A DNA stretch of 64,000 bases from Tahibacter soli (GCF_025717065.2 NZ_JAOVZO020000003.1:868001-932000); one strand, 5' to 3'; positions 36,817 to 48,377 are shown, counted from the first letter of the stretch. Program-made: numbers and translations. Notes: generated by a model from the sequence alone, not told the origin.

Positions 36817-38220
36817 ATGACCGTACGTACGCGCTTCGCCCCGAGTCCCACCGGCTACCTCCACATCGGCGGGGCGCGCACCGCGCTGTATTGCTGGCTC
36901 GAATCGCGCCATCGCGGCGGCGAGTTCATCCTGCGCATCGAAGACACCGACCGCGAGCGCTCGACCGACGCCGCGGTGCAGGCGATTCTCGACGGCATGC
37001 GCTGGCTCGATCTCGGCCACGACGAAGGCCCGTACTACCAGACGCTGCGCATGGAGCGCTATCGCCAGGTCGCCGAAGATCTCGTGCGCGCCGGCAAGGC
37101 GTACTACGCGTACGAGACGAAGGAAGAACTCGAAGCGATGCGTTCGCAGCAGATGGCCGCGAACGTCAAGCCGCGCTACAACGGCGCGTATCGCGACCGC
37201 GCCGAACCGCTGCGCGACGATCCGAATCGCGTGATCCGCTTCAAGAACCCGACGGCGGGTTCGGTCGTGTTCAACGACAAGGTCAAGGGCCGCATCGAGT
37301 GGAGCAACGAGGAACTGGACGACCTCGTGATCTTCCGGTCGGACGGCTTTCCGACGTACAACTTCGCCGTCGTCGTCGACGACATCGACATGAAGATCAC
37401 CGACGTGATCCGCGGCGACGACCACGTCAACAACACGCCGCGCCAGATCAACATCTACAACGCGCTTGGCGCCGCCGCGCCGGCGTTCGCGCACCTGCCG
37501 ATGATTCTCGGGCCGGACGGCCAGAAGCTGTCCAAGCGCCACGGCGCGGTCAGCGTGATGCAGTACCGCGACGACGGTTTTCTGCCGCACGCGGTGCTCA
37601 ACTATCTCGTGCGGCTGGGCTGGTCGCACGGCGACCAGGAAATCTTCTCGCGCCGGGAAATGATCGATCTGTTCGACGTCGCCGACGTCAACGTGTCGGC
37701 CGCGCGCTTCGACGTCGAGAAGCTCTCGTGGCTGAACCAGCAATACCTCAAGAACGACGATCCGGCCGAACTCGTGCCGCATTTTCTGTGGCATCTCGAC
37801 GCCGCCGGCTACGACGTCGCGAGCGGCCCGGCACCGGCCGACGTGATCGTCGCGCTGCGCGACCGTGCGCGGACGCTCAAGGAAATGGCCGAGAAGGCGG
37901 CCGTGTGGTACGGACCGATCAGGGAATGGGACGACGCGGCGGTCGCCAAGCACCTGAAATCGGCGACGGCGGTACCGGCGCTCAAGGCCGTGCACGCGCG
38001 GCTCGCCGCGGTCGCCGAATGGAACGTGGAAAACGTGCACAAAGCGATCGAAGCCGCCGCGGCCGCGATCGGCGAAGGCATGGGCAAGGTCGCGCAGCCG
38101 CTGCGCGTGGCGATGACCGGCACGCAGGTGTCGCCGTCGATCGATCACACGGTGTTTCTCGCCGGGCAGTCGCGCGCGGTCGCGCGCGTGGAAGAAGCGC
38201 TCAAACGCATCGGAGAATAA
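36817..38220 (+). CDS. gltX: Glutamate-tRNA ligase
   Basis: The 467-residue class I synthetase charges tRNA-Glu. It has [19 protein letters not shown] with the HIGH motif (HIGG), the KMSKS equivalent [10 protein letters not shown], and the central Rossmann segments [11 protein letters not shown] and [20 protein letters not shown]. The C-terminal helical anticodon-binding domain is complete. It is followed after 12 bases by a small membrane protein gene on the same strand. Confidence 0.97.
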   Translation: MTVRTRFAPSPTGYLHIGGARTALYCWLESRHRGGEFILRIEDTDRERSTDAAVQAILDGMRWLDLGHDEGPYYQTLRMERYRQVAEDLVRAGKAYYAYETKEELEAMRSQQMAANVKPRYNGAYRDRAEPLRDDPNRVIRFKNPTAGSVVFNDKVKGRIEWSNEELDDLVIFRSDGFPTYNFAVVVDDIDMKITDVIRGDDHVNNTPRQINIYNALGAAAPAFAHLPMILGPDGQKLSKRHGAVSVMQYRDDGFLPHAVLNYLVRLGWSHGDQEIFSRREMIDLFDVADVNVSAARFDVEKLSWLNQQYLKNDDPAELVPHFLWHLDAAGYDVASGPAPADVIVALRDRARTLKEMAEKAAVWYGPIREWDDAAVAKHLKSATAVPALKAVHARLAAVAEWNVENVHKAIEAAAAAIGEGMGKVAQPLRVAMTGTQVSPSIDHTVFLAGQSRAVARVEEALKRIGE

Positions 38221-38232
38221 GTTCCGACCCTC

Positions 38233-38565
38233 ATGGACTCGCTGATCCGGCAACTGCTAGACGGCGTCGACCTGTCCGACCCGGACGCGGTGTGGACCGT
38301 GTTCTGGCGGCTGATGGACATGGTCGACTGGTGGCTGCTGATCGCGATAACGCTCGTCGGCATCGTCGGCGGCGGACTGATCGGTTGGCGTCGCGGCACG
38401 TTCTGGCGTGACGTCGCGCTCGGCGCGGCGCTCGGACCGCTCGGCTGGATCGTATCGTTCGTCCTGCCCGCGCGCGTGCGTACGTGCCTTGCGTGCGGGC
38501 ACCGCAATTCGGCGGGCAGCGCGACATGCACGCGCTGCGGAGACGCGTTGCCGCCGGTGCGCTGA
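38233..38565 (+). CDS. Small membrane protein with C-terminal zinc ribbon
   Basis: This is a 110-residue protein with one strong membrane segment (WWLLIAITLVGIVGGGLIGW, about 33-52), a second weaker one (VALGAALGPLGWIVSFVLPA, about 61-80), and a C-terminal CxxC...CxxC zinc ribbon (TCLACGHRN and TCTRCGDAL). It is likely anchored in the inner membrane with the ribbon facing the cytoplasm. It is co-transcribed with gltX, 12 bases apart. The function is unknown. Confidence 0.8.
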   Translation: MDSLIRQLLDGVDLSDPDAVWTVFWRLMDMVDWWLLIAITLVGIVGGGLIGWRRGTFWRDVALGAALGPLGWIVSFVLPARVRTCLACGHRNSAGSATCTRCGDALPPVR

Positions 38566-38685
38566 GGCCGCCGCTGTGGTCGTTGCGCGCAATCGCAACG
38601 ATGACTTTCGTTACCCAACGTTTAGCGGTTGAATGCGCGGGGCGCGGAGCCCAATCTGTACATGCGTTCCCCAAGGAGAGCCCGC

Positions 38686-39120
38686 ATGAACATCGATCAA
38701 GCCAGCCCCGACGTCCTGCCGCCGAGCCCGCCGCCGCCGCAGGCAGGTCCGACCGCGGACGAAAAGCAGTGGGCGATGCTGGCGCATCTGTCGGCGCTCG
38801 TCGGCGGCCTCCTGACCGGCTGGGCCGGCGGGTGGGGCGTCTTCGTCGGTCCGTTGGCGGTCTGGCTGCTGAAGAAAGACACAATGCCCTTTGTGGACGA
38901 CCAGGGCAAGGAAGCGCTGAATTTCAACATCACGGTGGCGCTGGTGTGCGTGGGCCTGCTGCTGTTCTCGGTCATCACGATCGGCATCGGCCTCATCGTC
39001 GCGATCCCGGCGTGGCTGGTGCTGTGCATTGCGTGGCTGGTGGCGACGGTGGTCGGCGCGCTCAAGGCGAGCGAGGGCATGGCATACCGGTATCCGCTGA
39101 CGCTGCGGCTGGTGAAGTGA
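38686..39120 (+). CDS. DUF4870 membrane protein
   Basis: The 144-residue protein matches DUF4870: ADEKQWAMLAHLSALVGGLL, then LLKKDTMPFVDDQGKEALNF followed by NITVALV, and two more hydrophobic helices. The Pro-rich first 20 residues are not conserved. A strong ribosome site (AAGGAGAG) lies just before the ATG at 38686, which decides the start. The function of the family is unknown. Confidence 0.9.
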   Translation: MNIDQASPDVLPPSPPPPQAGPTADEKQWAMLAHLSALVGGLLTGWAGGWGVFVGPLAVWLLKKDTMPFVDDQGKEALNFNITVALVCVGLLLFSVITIGIGLIVAIPAWLVLCIAWLVATVVGALKASEGMAYRYPLTLRLVK

Positions 39121-39140
39121 CGTTCGCGTAAGCGGCCCAT

Positions 39141-39227
39141 GCTCGTCATTCCAGCGAAAGCTGGAATCCAGCTTCTCGGGGCGCTGAGAGCAACGGCTGG
39201 ATCCCAGCTTTGGCTGGGATGACGAGC
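39141..39227. repeat. Intergenic inverted repeat (GTCATTCCAGC type)
   Basis: The outer arms GCTCGTCATTCCAGC (39141-39155) and GCTGGGATGACGAGC (39213-39227) are near-perfect complements. Inner pairs CCAGC/GCTGG repeat the word, for example CCAGCGAAAGCTGG. This matches the widespread CGTCATTCC...GGAATGACG intergenic palindromes of proteobacteria. It lies between convergent DUF4870 and ispA genes and may act as a terminator. No gene is present in 39121-39263. Confidence 0.85.
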
Positions 39228-39263
39228 GAGAGCAGAAGCTGGGTAAGAGCAGGGCGAAGCGCT

Positions 39264-40187
39264 CTACGAAACCCGCTCCGCGACGAACCGCGCCAGCGCC
39301 ATCAAATCGTCGCCGCGCGACCCGAGCGGCGCCAGCTGCGCCACGGCCTCGGCGGTCAACGCCGCCAGCAGCCGACGCGACTCGGTCATGCCGTGGATCG
39401 CCGGATACGTCGGCTTGTCGTTCGCCGCGTCCTTGCCCGCCGTCTTGCCGATGACGTGGCTTTCGCCCTCGATGTCCAGGATGTCGTCGCGGATCTGGAA
39501 CGCGAGGCCGACGCAGTGGCCGTAGCGTTCGAGCCGCGCGAGCAGCTCCGCGTCGCGGCAGCCGGCCGCCAGCGCGCCCAGGCGCACCGAGGCACGGATC
39601 AAAGCGCCGGTCTTGTGTACGTGCATGCGTTCGAGTTCGGCGACATCGAGGGTCTGGCCGACCGCCGCGAGATCGAGCGCCTGGCCGCCGGCCATGCCGT
39701 GGGAACCGCACGCCGCGCCGAGCACACGCAGCATCTCCACGCGCGTGCCGGCATCGACCGGCGCGGCGACGTCGGCCGCGAGCAGCTCGAACGCCAGCGC
39801 CTGCAGCGCGTCGCCGGCGAGGATCGCCATCGCTTCGCCGAACACGATGTGGCACGTCGGTCGGCCGCGACGCAGGTCGTCGTCGTCCATCGCCGGCAGG
39901 TCGTCGTGCACGAGCGAGTACGCGTGAATGATTTCGACCGCTGCCGCCGACGCGTCGAGTGCTTCGGATGACGCGGCGAGCGCCGCGCCCGTTGCGTAGA
40001 CGAGCATCGGCCGCAGGCGCTTGCCGCCGCCGAGCACCGCGTAGCGCATCGCCCGGTGCAGCTCGACCGGCGCCTGCGACTCGGGCGGCAGAAAGCCGGA
40101 AAGAACGGTCTCGGCGCGCGCCGAATACGCGAGCAGGCGCGCCGGCAGCTCGATACGGCTGCCGTTGCCGTCGTCGCGGATCGTCAC
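39264..40187 (-). CDS. ispA: Farnesyl diphosphate synthase
   Basis: The 307-residue prenyl transferase condenses IPP with DMAPP and GPP. It has YAVLGGGKRLRPMLVYATG, first aspartate motif VHDDLPAMDDDDLRRGRPT, GGQALDL, and second aspartate motif LAFQIRDDILDIEGE. It is coupled to xseB by a GTGA overlap, with GTG at 40187 as start. The xseB-ispA pairing is widespread; dxs, often the third member, is not in this window, since a palindromic repeat and a convergent gene follow. Confidence 0.95.
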   Translation of the reverse strand: MTIRDDGNGSRIELPARLLAYSARAETVLSGFLPPESQAPVELHRAMRYAVLGGGKRLRPMLVYATGAALAASSEALDASAAAVEIIHAYSLVHDDLPAMDDDDLRRGRPTCHIVFGEAMAILAGDALQALAFELLAADVAAPVDAGTRVEMLRVLGAACGSHGMAGGQALDLAAVGQTLDVAELERMHVHKTGALIRASVRLGALAAGCRDAELLARLERYGHCVGLAFQIRDDILDIEGESHVIGKTAGKDAANDKPTYPAIHGMTESRRLLAALTAEAVAQLAPLGSRGDDLMALARFVAERVS

Positions 40188-40438
40188 GGCACGTCGGGGT
40201 GGAACGGCGCGGCGCTGTCGGGGCGGTCCGGATCGAGCAGCAGCTTCACGCGCAGTTCGGCCTGTTCGAGCGCCGTCTGGCAGTTGCGGTAGAGGGCGAC
40301 GCCGCGCTCGAACGATTTGAGCGAATCGTCGAGCCCGAGGTCGCCCTGCTCCATACGGGAAACCAGTTGTTCGAGTTCGTCCAGCGACTTCTCGAACTCG
40401 GCGATCTGATTCGGCGTTTCGGTAGGGGTGTTCGACAT
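40184..40438 (-). CDS. xseB: Exodeoxyribonuclease VII small subunit
   Basis: This 84-residue helical protein carries the family core IAEFEKSLDELEQLVSRMEQ followed by GDLGLDDSLKSFERGVALYR. The small subunit binds XseA to form exonuclease VII, which degrades single-stranded DNA. It ends overlapping ispA and starts 32 bases after the tilS stop. Confidence 0.94.
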   Translation of the reverse strand: MSNTPTETPNQIAEFEKSLDELEQLVSRMEQGDLGLDDSLKSFERGVALYRNCQTALEQAELRVKLLLDPDRPDSAAPFHPDVP

Positions 40439-40470
40439 GGCGCGAAAGCTAACGCGTCGCCCCGCAAGGG

Positions 40471-41816
40471 TCAATCGCAACGTGCGCGTTTTGACGGTTG
40501 GGTCTCGCCGCTCCAGACGACGCGCAGGCGTTGTCGCCCGAGCCATGCCGCGCCGTCCTCGCTCAGCCAGTAGTCGCCGACCGCGACGAGCGTGTCGCCG
40601 AGCGACACGAGCGGAACGCGTCCGCGCCGCCACGGCGGCATGCCGGCGTGCTGCATGAGATCGCGCAGCTCGCGCGTATGACGATCGCCCGCGGGCCGCA
40701 GACGCTCGCCGCCGCGGCGAAACGCGACGGTCAGCGCGACGCCGTCCGGCCGGGCGGCGTGGGCGTCGACGGGTTCGAGCGACAGCCGGCCGCAGCCGGC
40801 GGGCAGGGCGAGCGGCGAGCCGTCCCAGGCGTCGACGCGCCAGTCGACCGGCGGGGCTTGCAGCGGCGCCATCGCATGGATGTGGTCGCGGTAGCGGCGG
40901 ATTTCGGTGCCGGCCCACGCGACGCACGGCAGCTTGTCCGACTCGGCCCGCGCGAGCTGCCGCTCCAATTGTTCGATGTGCAGAATTTCTGGTGTGGACA
41001 AATCAAGGTCGCGCAGCCACAGGCGCAGCGCGTTGGCGCGCAGCGCGTCGGGCAATGCCAGCCATTCGCGCCAGCGCAGCGTTGCCGGATCGACGCCGCG
41101 CAGCGGCGCGAGCGCGGCATGCGCCGCCTCGTCGAGATATTCGGCGGCCTGCGCGAGCCAGCGCGCGCTGTGCGCGATCGCGGCGTCGGCCTGCGCCCAG
41201 CGCCGGCGCACGAGCGGCAGCACGTCGGCGCGCAGGAAGTTGCGCGCGTGGCGCGTGTCGGCGTTGCTCGGGTCGTCGACGACGGCGAGTCCGTGCGCGT
41301 GCGCGTAGGCGCGCAGCGCGTCGCGCGGCACGTCGAGCAGCGGTCGCCACAAGTGTCCCGCACCACACGCGCGCAGCGCGCGCATGCCGGCAAGCCCTTC
41401 GGGTCCGGCGCCGCGCAGCAGCTTGAGCAGCACGGTTTCGGTCTGATCGTCGCGATGGTGCGCGAGCGCGAGCAGTTCGCCCGGCGCCAGCGCCGTGGCG
41501 AACGCCGCGTGACGCGCGGTGCGCGCGACCGCTTCGAGCCCGAGTCCGCGCGCGGCGCCGACGGCCACGCGCTCGACGGTCAGCGGCACGTCGAGCGCCG
41601 CGGCGAACCGACGGCAGTGTCCGGCCCACGCGGCGCTGTCGGCATGCAGTGCGTGATCGATGTGCAGCGCGCGCAGGCCGCGCGCGCGCGCGGCGTCGGA
41701 CGCGGCGAGCGCGTGCAGCAGCACGGTCGAATCGAGGCCGCCGGAAAATCCGACGCAGATCGCGCCGTAAGGCGCGCCGGCCAGCGCGCGCTGCAGCCAG
41801 CCGGCGGTCGTCGGCG

Positions 41817-41820
<4 letters not shown>
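40471..41820 (-). CDS. tilS: tRNA(Ile)-lysidine synthase
   Basis: The 449-residue PP-loop ATPase converts the wobble cytidine of tRNA-Ile(CAU) to lysidine. It has the PP-loop [47 protein letters not shown] and, at the C terminus, the TilS domains ([19 protein letters not shown]). The start is a GTG at 41820 overlapping the accA stop as GTGA; no upstream alternative is in-frame without entering accA. Confidence 0.94.
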
Positions 41821-42776
<956 letters not shown>

Positions 42777-42879
42777 TCGCTGCAGATGGCCGGACAAAGG
42801 CGCGCAGTATAGCGGCTCGCTGCGGCCGGAGTATGGGTCGGCGCCGACAAAATCGACGCACGAAGTAAGGAGTTGGCGT

Positions 42880-45800
42880 TCAATTGGCGGAACTGGCGCG
42901 CGTTAGCAGCAGTTCGGCGGACTTCACGCCGGGCAGCCGGTTCAAGGCGCGCATCAGATCCGGACCTGCCCGTACGCGCCACTCGCTGCCGAGGTCGAGT
43001 TCGGCGCGGCCGGCAGCCGATGCGTAGGCAAGGCGCAGCGGCGTCTGCCCGCCGCGGTAGGCGAGCAGGGCGGTACGCAGGCTGTCGACGAACGTCGGCC
43101 CCACGCCGTTGAGGACGATGCGGATCGACCGCGCGAAGCGTTCCAGCGCCTGGTCGAGCGTCACGACGCTGCGCGCGCGCAGCTGGTGCGCGTTCGAAAA
43201 GTCGTCGAACGACAGGCCGCCTTCGATCACGAGGATCGCGTCGCGCGTCAGGAGCGGCCCGAATTCGACGAACGCGTCGCGGAAGAAGCTCGCTTCGATG
43301 CGGCCGCTCCAGTCCTCGATCTGCACGAACGCCATCGTGTCGCCGCGCTTGCGCAGGCCGACCACCTGGCCCGCGATCGTCCACGGCGTGTCGGGGCCGC
43401 GGCGGAAGCGGTTGTCGCCGTCGTCGTCCTTGCGCGGACGCATCTTCGGCGGCTGGTATTTCTGCTCGATGTCGCCGAGCGGACACGTCGCGAGCTGCAG
43501 CAGCTGCGGCTTCCACGAATCGGTCGGGTGCCCCGACAGATAGTGCCCGAGCGTTTCGCGCTCGCCGGCGAGCAATTGCTCGAGCGGCCATTCCTCGACG
43601 ACGGGCAGGTCGAGCTTCGGCGCGACGGGACTCGACGCGCCGAACATGTCGTTCTGGCCCGCGAGCCGGTCGCGCGCGGCCTGCTCGGCGGCTCTGACGA
43701 CCTCCGGCAGCTGTGCGGCGAGCGTGGCGCGTGTGGGCGCCAGATCGTCGAGCGCGCCGGAATGGATCAGCGCCTCGAGCACGCGCTTGTTGATCTTCTG
43801 CGCGTCGATGCGCTGGCAGAAATCCAGAAGATCGACGTAGCGGCCGCCGCGCTCGCGCTCGGCGACGATGTTTTCGCATGCGCCCTTGCCGGCGCCCTTG
43901 ATCGCGCCCAGGCCGTAGCGGATCGTGCCGTCGTCGCGCGCGTGGAACATGTATACCGAGTCGTTGACGTTCGGCGGCAGCACGCGAATCTTGAGCGCGC
44001 GCGCCTCGTCGAGGAAGGTCACCACCTTGTCGGTGTTGTCCATGTCCGACGACAGCACCGCGGCCATGAACTCGGCCTTGTAGTGCACTTTCAGCCACGC
44101 GGTCTGGTAGGCGACCAGCGCGTAGGCGGCCGAATGCGACTTGTTGAAGCCGTACTCGGCGAATTTTTCCATCAGGTCGAAAATGGAACTGGCGAGGTTC
44201 GCGTCGACGCCGCGCTCGGACGCGCCGCTCTCGAACTTGACGCGCTCCTTCGCCATCTCCTCGGGCTTTTTCTTGCCCATCGCGCGGCGCAAGAGGTCGG
44301 CGCCGCCGAGCGAGTAGCCGGCGAGCACCTGGGCGATCTGCATCACCTGTTCCTGGTACACGATCACGCCGTAGGTCGGCGCGAGCACGGGTTCCAGCGA
44401 CGGATGCGGATACGTCACGGCCGCGTTGCCGTGCTTGCGGTCGACCCAGTCCTTGTCCATCCCCGATCCGAGCGGGCCGGGGCGGAACAGCGCGGCGAGC
44501 GCGATGATGTCTTCGAAGCGGTCGGGCTTCGCGCGCTTGAGCAGCTCGCGCATGCCGCGCGATTCGAACTGGAACACCGCGACCGTGTCGCCGCGCGCGA
44601 ACAGCGCATAGCTTTCGGCGTCGTCGAGCGGCAGCGCGGTGATGTCGAGCGGCGCCTCGCCCTTGCGCGCGCGGCGCCCGTTGATCGCCTTGACCGCCCA
44701 GTCGATGATCGTGAGCGTGCGCAGGCCGAGGAAGTCGAACTTGACGAGGCCGACCGCCTCGACGTCGTCCTTGTCGAACTGCGTGACGACGCCGTGGCCG
44801 CCGGCTTCGCAGTACAGCGGCGCGAAGTCGGTGAGCTTGGACGGAGCGATGACGACGCCGCCGGCGTGCTTGCCGGCGTTGCGCGTGAGGTCTTCGAGTT
44901 CGAGCGCGAGATCGAGCAGCGCCTTGACCTCTTCCTCTTCGTTGTAGCGCTGGATCAGTTCGGACGAGCTGAGCGAAGAATCCTTCTTCGCCGCGGCCGA
45001 GCGGCCGAGCGCGTCTTCGAGCGACACGCCGAGCGTCATCGGAATCAGCTTGGCGATGCCGTCGACGAAGCCGTAGGGATGGCCGAGCACGCGACCGCAG
45101 TCGCGCACGGCGGCCTTCGCGGCCATTGTGCCGTACGTGATGATCTGGCTGACGTGGTCGCGGCCGTACGCGGTCGCGACGTAGTCGATCACCTCGTCGC
45201 GGCGGTCCATGCAGAAGTCGACGTCGAAGTCGGGCATCGACACGCGTTCGGGATTCAAGAATCGCTCGAACAGCAGGTCGTACGGCAGCGGGTCGAGATC
45301 GGTGATGCCGAGCGAGTAGGCGACGAGCGAGCCTGCGCCCGAGCCGCGGCCGGGGCCGACCGGAATGTCGTTCTGCTTGGCCCAGTTGATGAAGTCGGCG
45401 ACGATGAGAAAGTAGCCGGGAAAGCCCATCTTGACGATGACGTCGACTTCGATTTCCAGGCGCGATTCGTAGTCGTCGCGCGTGCGCTCGGGCGCGGGGC
45501 CGTGCTTGGCCAGGCGCGTGGCGAGGCCTTCACGCGCCTGCTCGCGGATGTACGTGTCGAGCGTATGGCCGGGCGGCACCGGAAACGCCGGCAGGTAGTA
45601 GGTGCCGAACGACAATTCCAGATTGCAGCGTTTGGCGATTTCTACACTGTTGGCGAGCGCTTCGGGCAGATCGGCGAACAGCGCCTCCATCTCGGCCGGC
45701 GATTTCAGGTACTGCTCGGTGGTGTAGTCCTTCGGGCGCTTGGGGTCGCCGAGCACGCGGCCCTGGTGGATGCACACGCGCGCCTCGTGCGCGAGAAAGT

Positions 45801-46419
45801 CGTCGCGTTCGAGAAAGCGCACGTCGTTGGTCGCGACGACCGGACAGTCGAGCGCCGGCGACAGCGCGATCGCCGCGTCGTTGAACGCCGCCTCGTTCGC
45901 GGCGCCGACGCGCGTGAGTTCGAAATAGCAGCGCCCTGGGAACAGCGCGAGCCATTGACCGCAGCGCGCCGCCGCGGCGTCGTGCTTGCCGGCGACGAGC
46001 AGATGGCCGACGTCGCTGTCGCGACCGATCAGCGCGATGAGGCCCGCGGAAAGGCCGTTGAACCACGCCGGTTCGATCTGCGCGTAGTCGCCGTGCTGGC
46101 CTTCGGTGTACGCGCGCGAAATCAGGCGCGACAGGTTGAGATAGCCGTCGCGGTTCTGAGCGAGCAGCGTCAGCCGCGTCGGCTTGTTGCGGTCGGCCGG
46201 ATTGGCGACCCACAGGTCGGCGCCGGCGATCGGCTTGATGCCGGCCTTTTCGGCGTCCTTGTAGAACTTGACGAGGGCGAACAGGTTGACCTGGTCGGTC
46301 AGGGCGAGCGCAGGCAGATCCGCCTTCGCGCACGCCGAGACGAGCGAGCCGATGCGAATGGTCGAGTCCACCAGCGAGTATTCGCTGTGGACGTGCAGGT
46401 GGACGAAGCGTGCGGTCAT
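42880..46419 (-). CDS. dnaE: DNA polymerase III subunit alpha
   Basis: The 1,179-residue replicative polymerase has an N-terminal PHP domain ([16 protein letters not shown]), the catalytic palm with [20 protein letters not shown] and the acidic motif [35 protein letters not shown], the fingers region ([20 protein letters not shown]) and a C-terminal OB fold. Its length is normal. In related genomes dnaE directly follows rnhB; here 3.5 kb of extra genes intervene, so its promoter must lie in the 160 bases shared with the divergent ATP-grasp gene or in the inserted genes. Confidence 0.98.
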   Translation of the reverse strand: MTARFVHLHVHSEYSLVDSTIRIGSLVSACAKADLPALALTDQVNLFALVKFYKDAEKAGIKPIAGADLWVANPADRNKPTRLTLLAQNRDGYLNLSRLISRAYTEGQHGDYAQIEPAWFNGLSAGLIALIGRDSDVGHLLVAGKHDAAAARCGQWLALFPGRCYFELTRVGAANEAAFNDAAIALSPALDCPVVATNDVRFLERDDFLAHEARVCIHQGRVLGDPKRPKDYTTEQYLKSPAEMEALFADLPEALANSVEIAKRCNLELSFGTYYLPAFPVPPGHTLDTYIREQAREGLATRLAKHGPAPERTRDDYESRLEIEVDVIVKMGFPGYFLIVADFINWAKQNDIPVGPGRGSGAGSLVAYSLGITDLDPLPYDLLFERFLNPERVSMPDFDVDFCMDRRDEVIDYVATAYGRDHVSQIITYGTMAAKAAVRDCGRVLGHPYGFVDGIAKLIPMTLGVSLEDALGRSAAAKKDSSLSSSELIQRYNEEEEVKALLDLALELEDLTRNAGKHAGGVVIAPSKLTDFAPLYCEAGGHGVVTQFDKDDVEAVGLVKFDFLGLRTLTIIDWAVKAINGRRARKGEAPLDITALPLDDAESYALFARGDTVAVFQFESRGMRELLKRAKPDRFEDIIALAALFRPGPLGSGMDKDWVDRKHGNAAVTYPHPSLEPVLAPTYGVIVYQEQVMQIAQVLAGYSLGGADLLRRAMGKKKPEEMAKERVKFESGASERGVDANLASSIFDLMEKFAEYGFNKSHSAAYALVAYQTAWLKVHYKAEFMAAVLSSDMDNTDKVVTFLDEARALKIRVLPPNVNDSVYMFHARDDGTIRYGLGAIKGAGKGACENIVAERERGGRYVDLLDFCQRIDAQKINKRVLEALIHSGALDDLAPTRATLAAQLPEVVRAAEQAARDRLAGQNDMFGASSPVAPKLDLPVVEEWPLEQLLAGERETLGHYLSGHPTDSWKPQLLQLATCPLGDIEQKYQPPKMRPRKDDDGDNRFRRGPDTPWTIAGQVVGLRKRGDTMAFVQIEDWSGRIEASFFRDAFVEFGPLLTRDAILVIEGGLSFDDFSNAHQLRARSVVTLDQALERFARSIRIVLNGVGPTFVDSLRTALLAYRGGQTPLRLAYASAAGRAELDLGSEWRVRAGPDLMRALNRLPGVKSAELLLTRASSAN

Positions 46420-46579
46420 GACTTCCGGGTCCGGTGGGGCAGGTTACGGACATGGGCGGGCAGGGACAAGGCTTGACATGCTCGACCCGGCAGCGGCTGC
46501 CGTTCGCGGCGTATGGCGTGTGATCATTGCGCGCACCAATCCGGGACAGAAAAACGCGCGCGCATGCGCCGTCGCAACG

Positions 46580-47314
46580 ATGCCGACGCTGATTCTGAGT
46601 CCGAGATATACCGACGATACCCAGGCGCTGTGGCGCGCCGCGACCGCGGCCGGCTGGCAGGTCGAACGCCTCGCCGGCTGGCGCGTGCCGCCGCATCTGC
46701 GCGAACGGCGCGACGTCGTGCTGCACGTCGAGGCGCTGTTCGCGCCGATGCTGGCCGAGGCTTTCGGCCTCGCGCTGTCGAGTCCGCCCGAAGACTGGCT
46801 CGTGCGCCTGCCGGCGGAATACCGCCGGCGCGAGATTCGTCTGGCGACGCTCGGCGAGGCGCGGTCGCTCGCCGCGCCCGCGTTCGTCAAACCGCCGAAC
46901 GACAAGAGCTTTCCGGCCGCCGTGTATGCCGGCGGCGATCTGCCGCGCGACTACGACGACGCGATGACCGTGCTCGTATCCGAGATCGTGGCGTGGGAAC
47001 AGGAATATCGCTGTTTCGTACTGGATCGCCGCCCGATGACGTTCTCGATCTACAGCCGCCACGGAGAACCGCAGCAGGATGCCGGCTTTCGCAGCGATGC
47101 CGCCGAAGACGACGCGATGCGTACGTTCGTCGATGTCGTGCTCGCCGATCCGCGTGTCGACCTGCCGCGCGCGGCGGTGCTCGACGTCGGCCTGATCGCC
47201 GGTCGCGGCTGGGCCTGCGTCGAACAGAACGCGGCCTGGGGCGCGGGCATCTACGGCTGCGATCCGCGCAGCGTGCTCGAGGTGATTCGCCACGCGGTCA
47301 TGCCGCGCGACTAG
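46580..47314 (+). CDS. R2K-clade ATP-grasp protein
   Basis: The 244-residue protein resembles family 3 of the R2K ATP-grasp clade (RimK-like carboxylate-amine ligases). The nucleotide-binding Lys is in APAFVKPPNDKSFPAAVY, acidic and basic ligands are in VSEIVAWEQEYRCFVLD, and the metal-binding end is DVGLIAGRGWACVEQNAAWG, followed by AGIYGCD. Such enzymes ligate an amine to a carboxylate using ATP; the clade has been linked to peptide or protein tagging and to conflict systems, but the substrate here is unknown. It is the only plus-strand gene of the cassette between dnaE and rnhB. Its TAG stop shares CTAG with the stop of the opposite gene. Confidence 0.85.
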   Translation: MPTLILSPRYTDDTQALWRAATAAGWQVERLAGWRVPPHLRERRDVVLHVEALFAPMLAEAFGLALSSPPEDWLVRLPAEYRRREIRLATLGEARSLAAPAFVKPPNDKSFPAAVYAGGDLPRDYDDAMTVLVSEIVAWEQEYRCFVLDRRPMTFSIYSRHGEPQQDAGFRSDAAEDDAMRTFVDVVLADPRVDLPRAAVLDVGLIAGRGWACVEQNAAWGAGIYGCDPRSVLEVIRHAVMPRD

Positions 47315-47733
47315 CGGATGTAGCGCGCGTTGCCGATCGTCAGATGCAGCGCCGGACTCGGTTCCCGCGCAAGACCGAGCCGTTCGCGCAGATCGAGCAT
47401 CGCCGCGCATTCGACCGGATACCAGACGTAGCCGTCGGTCTCGCGCGCGTTCGGGGCGTAGTCGAATTCGATCGTCGCGCCGTCGAGTTCGCCCCAGGCG
47501 CGCACGTCGTGCGGTTCTTCGCCGCGGATGACCGAGATATGCGGCCCCCACAGCGGCGCCTGCAGCGTGCGCGTGCGGCGTTTTTCGATCGTATACAAAT
47601 GCCGAAGATAGCGGCCGAGCTCGGGATCGCAGTCGACGATGAGCCACCAGCGGGTCGTGCCGCCGTCGCGGCGCGTGTGCACGCCGGCGCGCAGCGCCGG
47701 ACTGTAGCGCAGCGTGCCGAGCGAGCGGATCAC
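47311..47733 (-). CDS. Small protein with paired HxS/HxT motifs (2H phosphoesterase-like)
   Basis: This 140-residue protein has two His-x-Ser/Thr motifs spaced as in 2H phosphoesterases: His65-Ile-Ser67 in LWGPHISVIRGEEP and His130-Leu-Thr132 in LHLTIGNARYIR. In that superfamily the two motifs face each other and cleave or ligate 2',3'-cyclic phosphodiester ends of RNA or nucleotides. Assignment rests on the motifs and strand pattern only. The start is a GTG overlapping the preceding stop (GTGA). It is convergent with the ATP-grasp gene, the two stops sharing the four bases CTAG. Confidence 0.6.
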   Translation of the reverse strand: MIRSLGTLRYSPALRAGVHTRRDGGTTRWWLIVDCDPELGRYLRHLYTIEKRRTRTLQAPLWGPHISVIRGEEPHDVRAWGELDGATIEFDYAPNARETDGYVWYPVECAAMLDLRERLGLAREPSPALHLTIGNARYIR

Positions 47734-48305
47734 GGTCGCAGCGCGAGCGCGGAACCCGAGAACGGCAGCACGGCGGCATACGTCGGCGACGGCGGCGCGA
47801 TCGGCGTTTCGGCGGCCGTGCCGAATTGCGTGACGCCGGCGCCGAGGAGTTCGCGCAGGTCGTAGCGGCGGCCCTGGAACTCGAACGGCGTCGCGTCGAC
47901 GAAACGCGCCGAGAAGACGTTCGACGCGAGGATCGGCGTCGTTCCGGTATCGACCGTCGTGCCGACGACGACGCTGACCCGGCGCAATGTCGCGATGCGC
48001 TCACCCTGCGCGAAGGATGCGGGATCGTCGAAGTTGCCGCCCGGCGTGCGCTGCAGGTAGATCGAGAATTCGCCGACCGGATCGAGGCCCAGGCTCAGCG
48101 CACCGTTGGTGACGCCCTTTTTCAACGCGAACGGTTGCGCGGCGAACGTGAAATGCGCGGTCGTCTCGCTTTTCGCGCCATTGAACAACTCGGCGTCGAT
48201 GCCGGCCAGATGCAGGAAATAGCCGTAGTCGGCGACGGTGGTCGACGTCGCGTAGAAACGGCCGGTGACGTACCAGGCGAGTTCGGCGGACAGCAGCGTG
48301 GTCAT
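47730..48305 (-). CDS. Hypothetical beta-rich protein of the cassette
   Basis: The 191-residue protein begins MTTLLSAELAWYVTGRFYAT. It is rich in predicted beta strands (GRFYATSTTVADYGYFLHLAG, quoted in part; AHFTFAAQPFALKKG; EFSIYLQRTPGGNFDD; RRVSVVVGTTVDTG) and has no signal peptide or membrane segment. I recognise no family; the pattern suggests a compact beta-sandwich or barrel. The ATG at 48305 avoids a low-complexity upstream extension. Its stop overlaps the start of the 2H-like gene, so the two are made together. Confidence 0.7.
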   Translation of the reverse strand: MTTLLSAELAWYVTGRFYATSTTVADYGYFLHLAGIDAELFNGAKSETTAHFTFAAQPFALKKGVTNGALSLGLDPVGEFSIYLQRTPGGNFDDPASFAQGERIATLRRVSVVVGTTVDTGTTPILASNVFSARFVDATPFEFQGRRYDLRELLGAGVTQFGTAAETPIAPPSPTYAAVLPFSGSALALRP

Positions 48306-48377
48306 GGACGAATCCGGTTTGCGGGAATCGCCCGATTGTAGAGGCCGCGTTGTGGAATCGCGCAAGATGCGAAAGGA

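Noticed and set aside
43186-46476. A 1,096-codon open frame on the plus strand
   Set aside because: It is the mirror of dnaE, produced by GC-rich third positions, and shows no domain.
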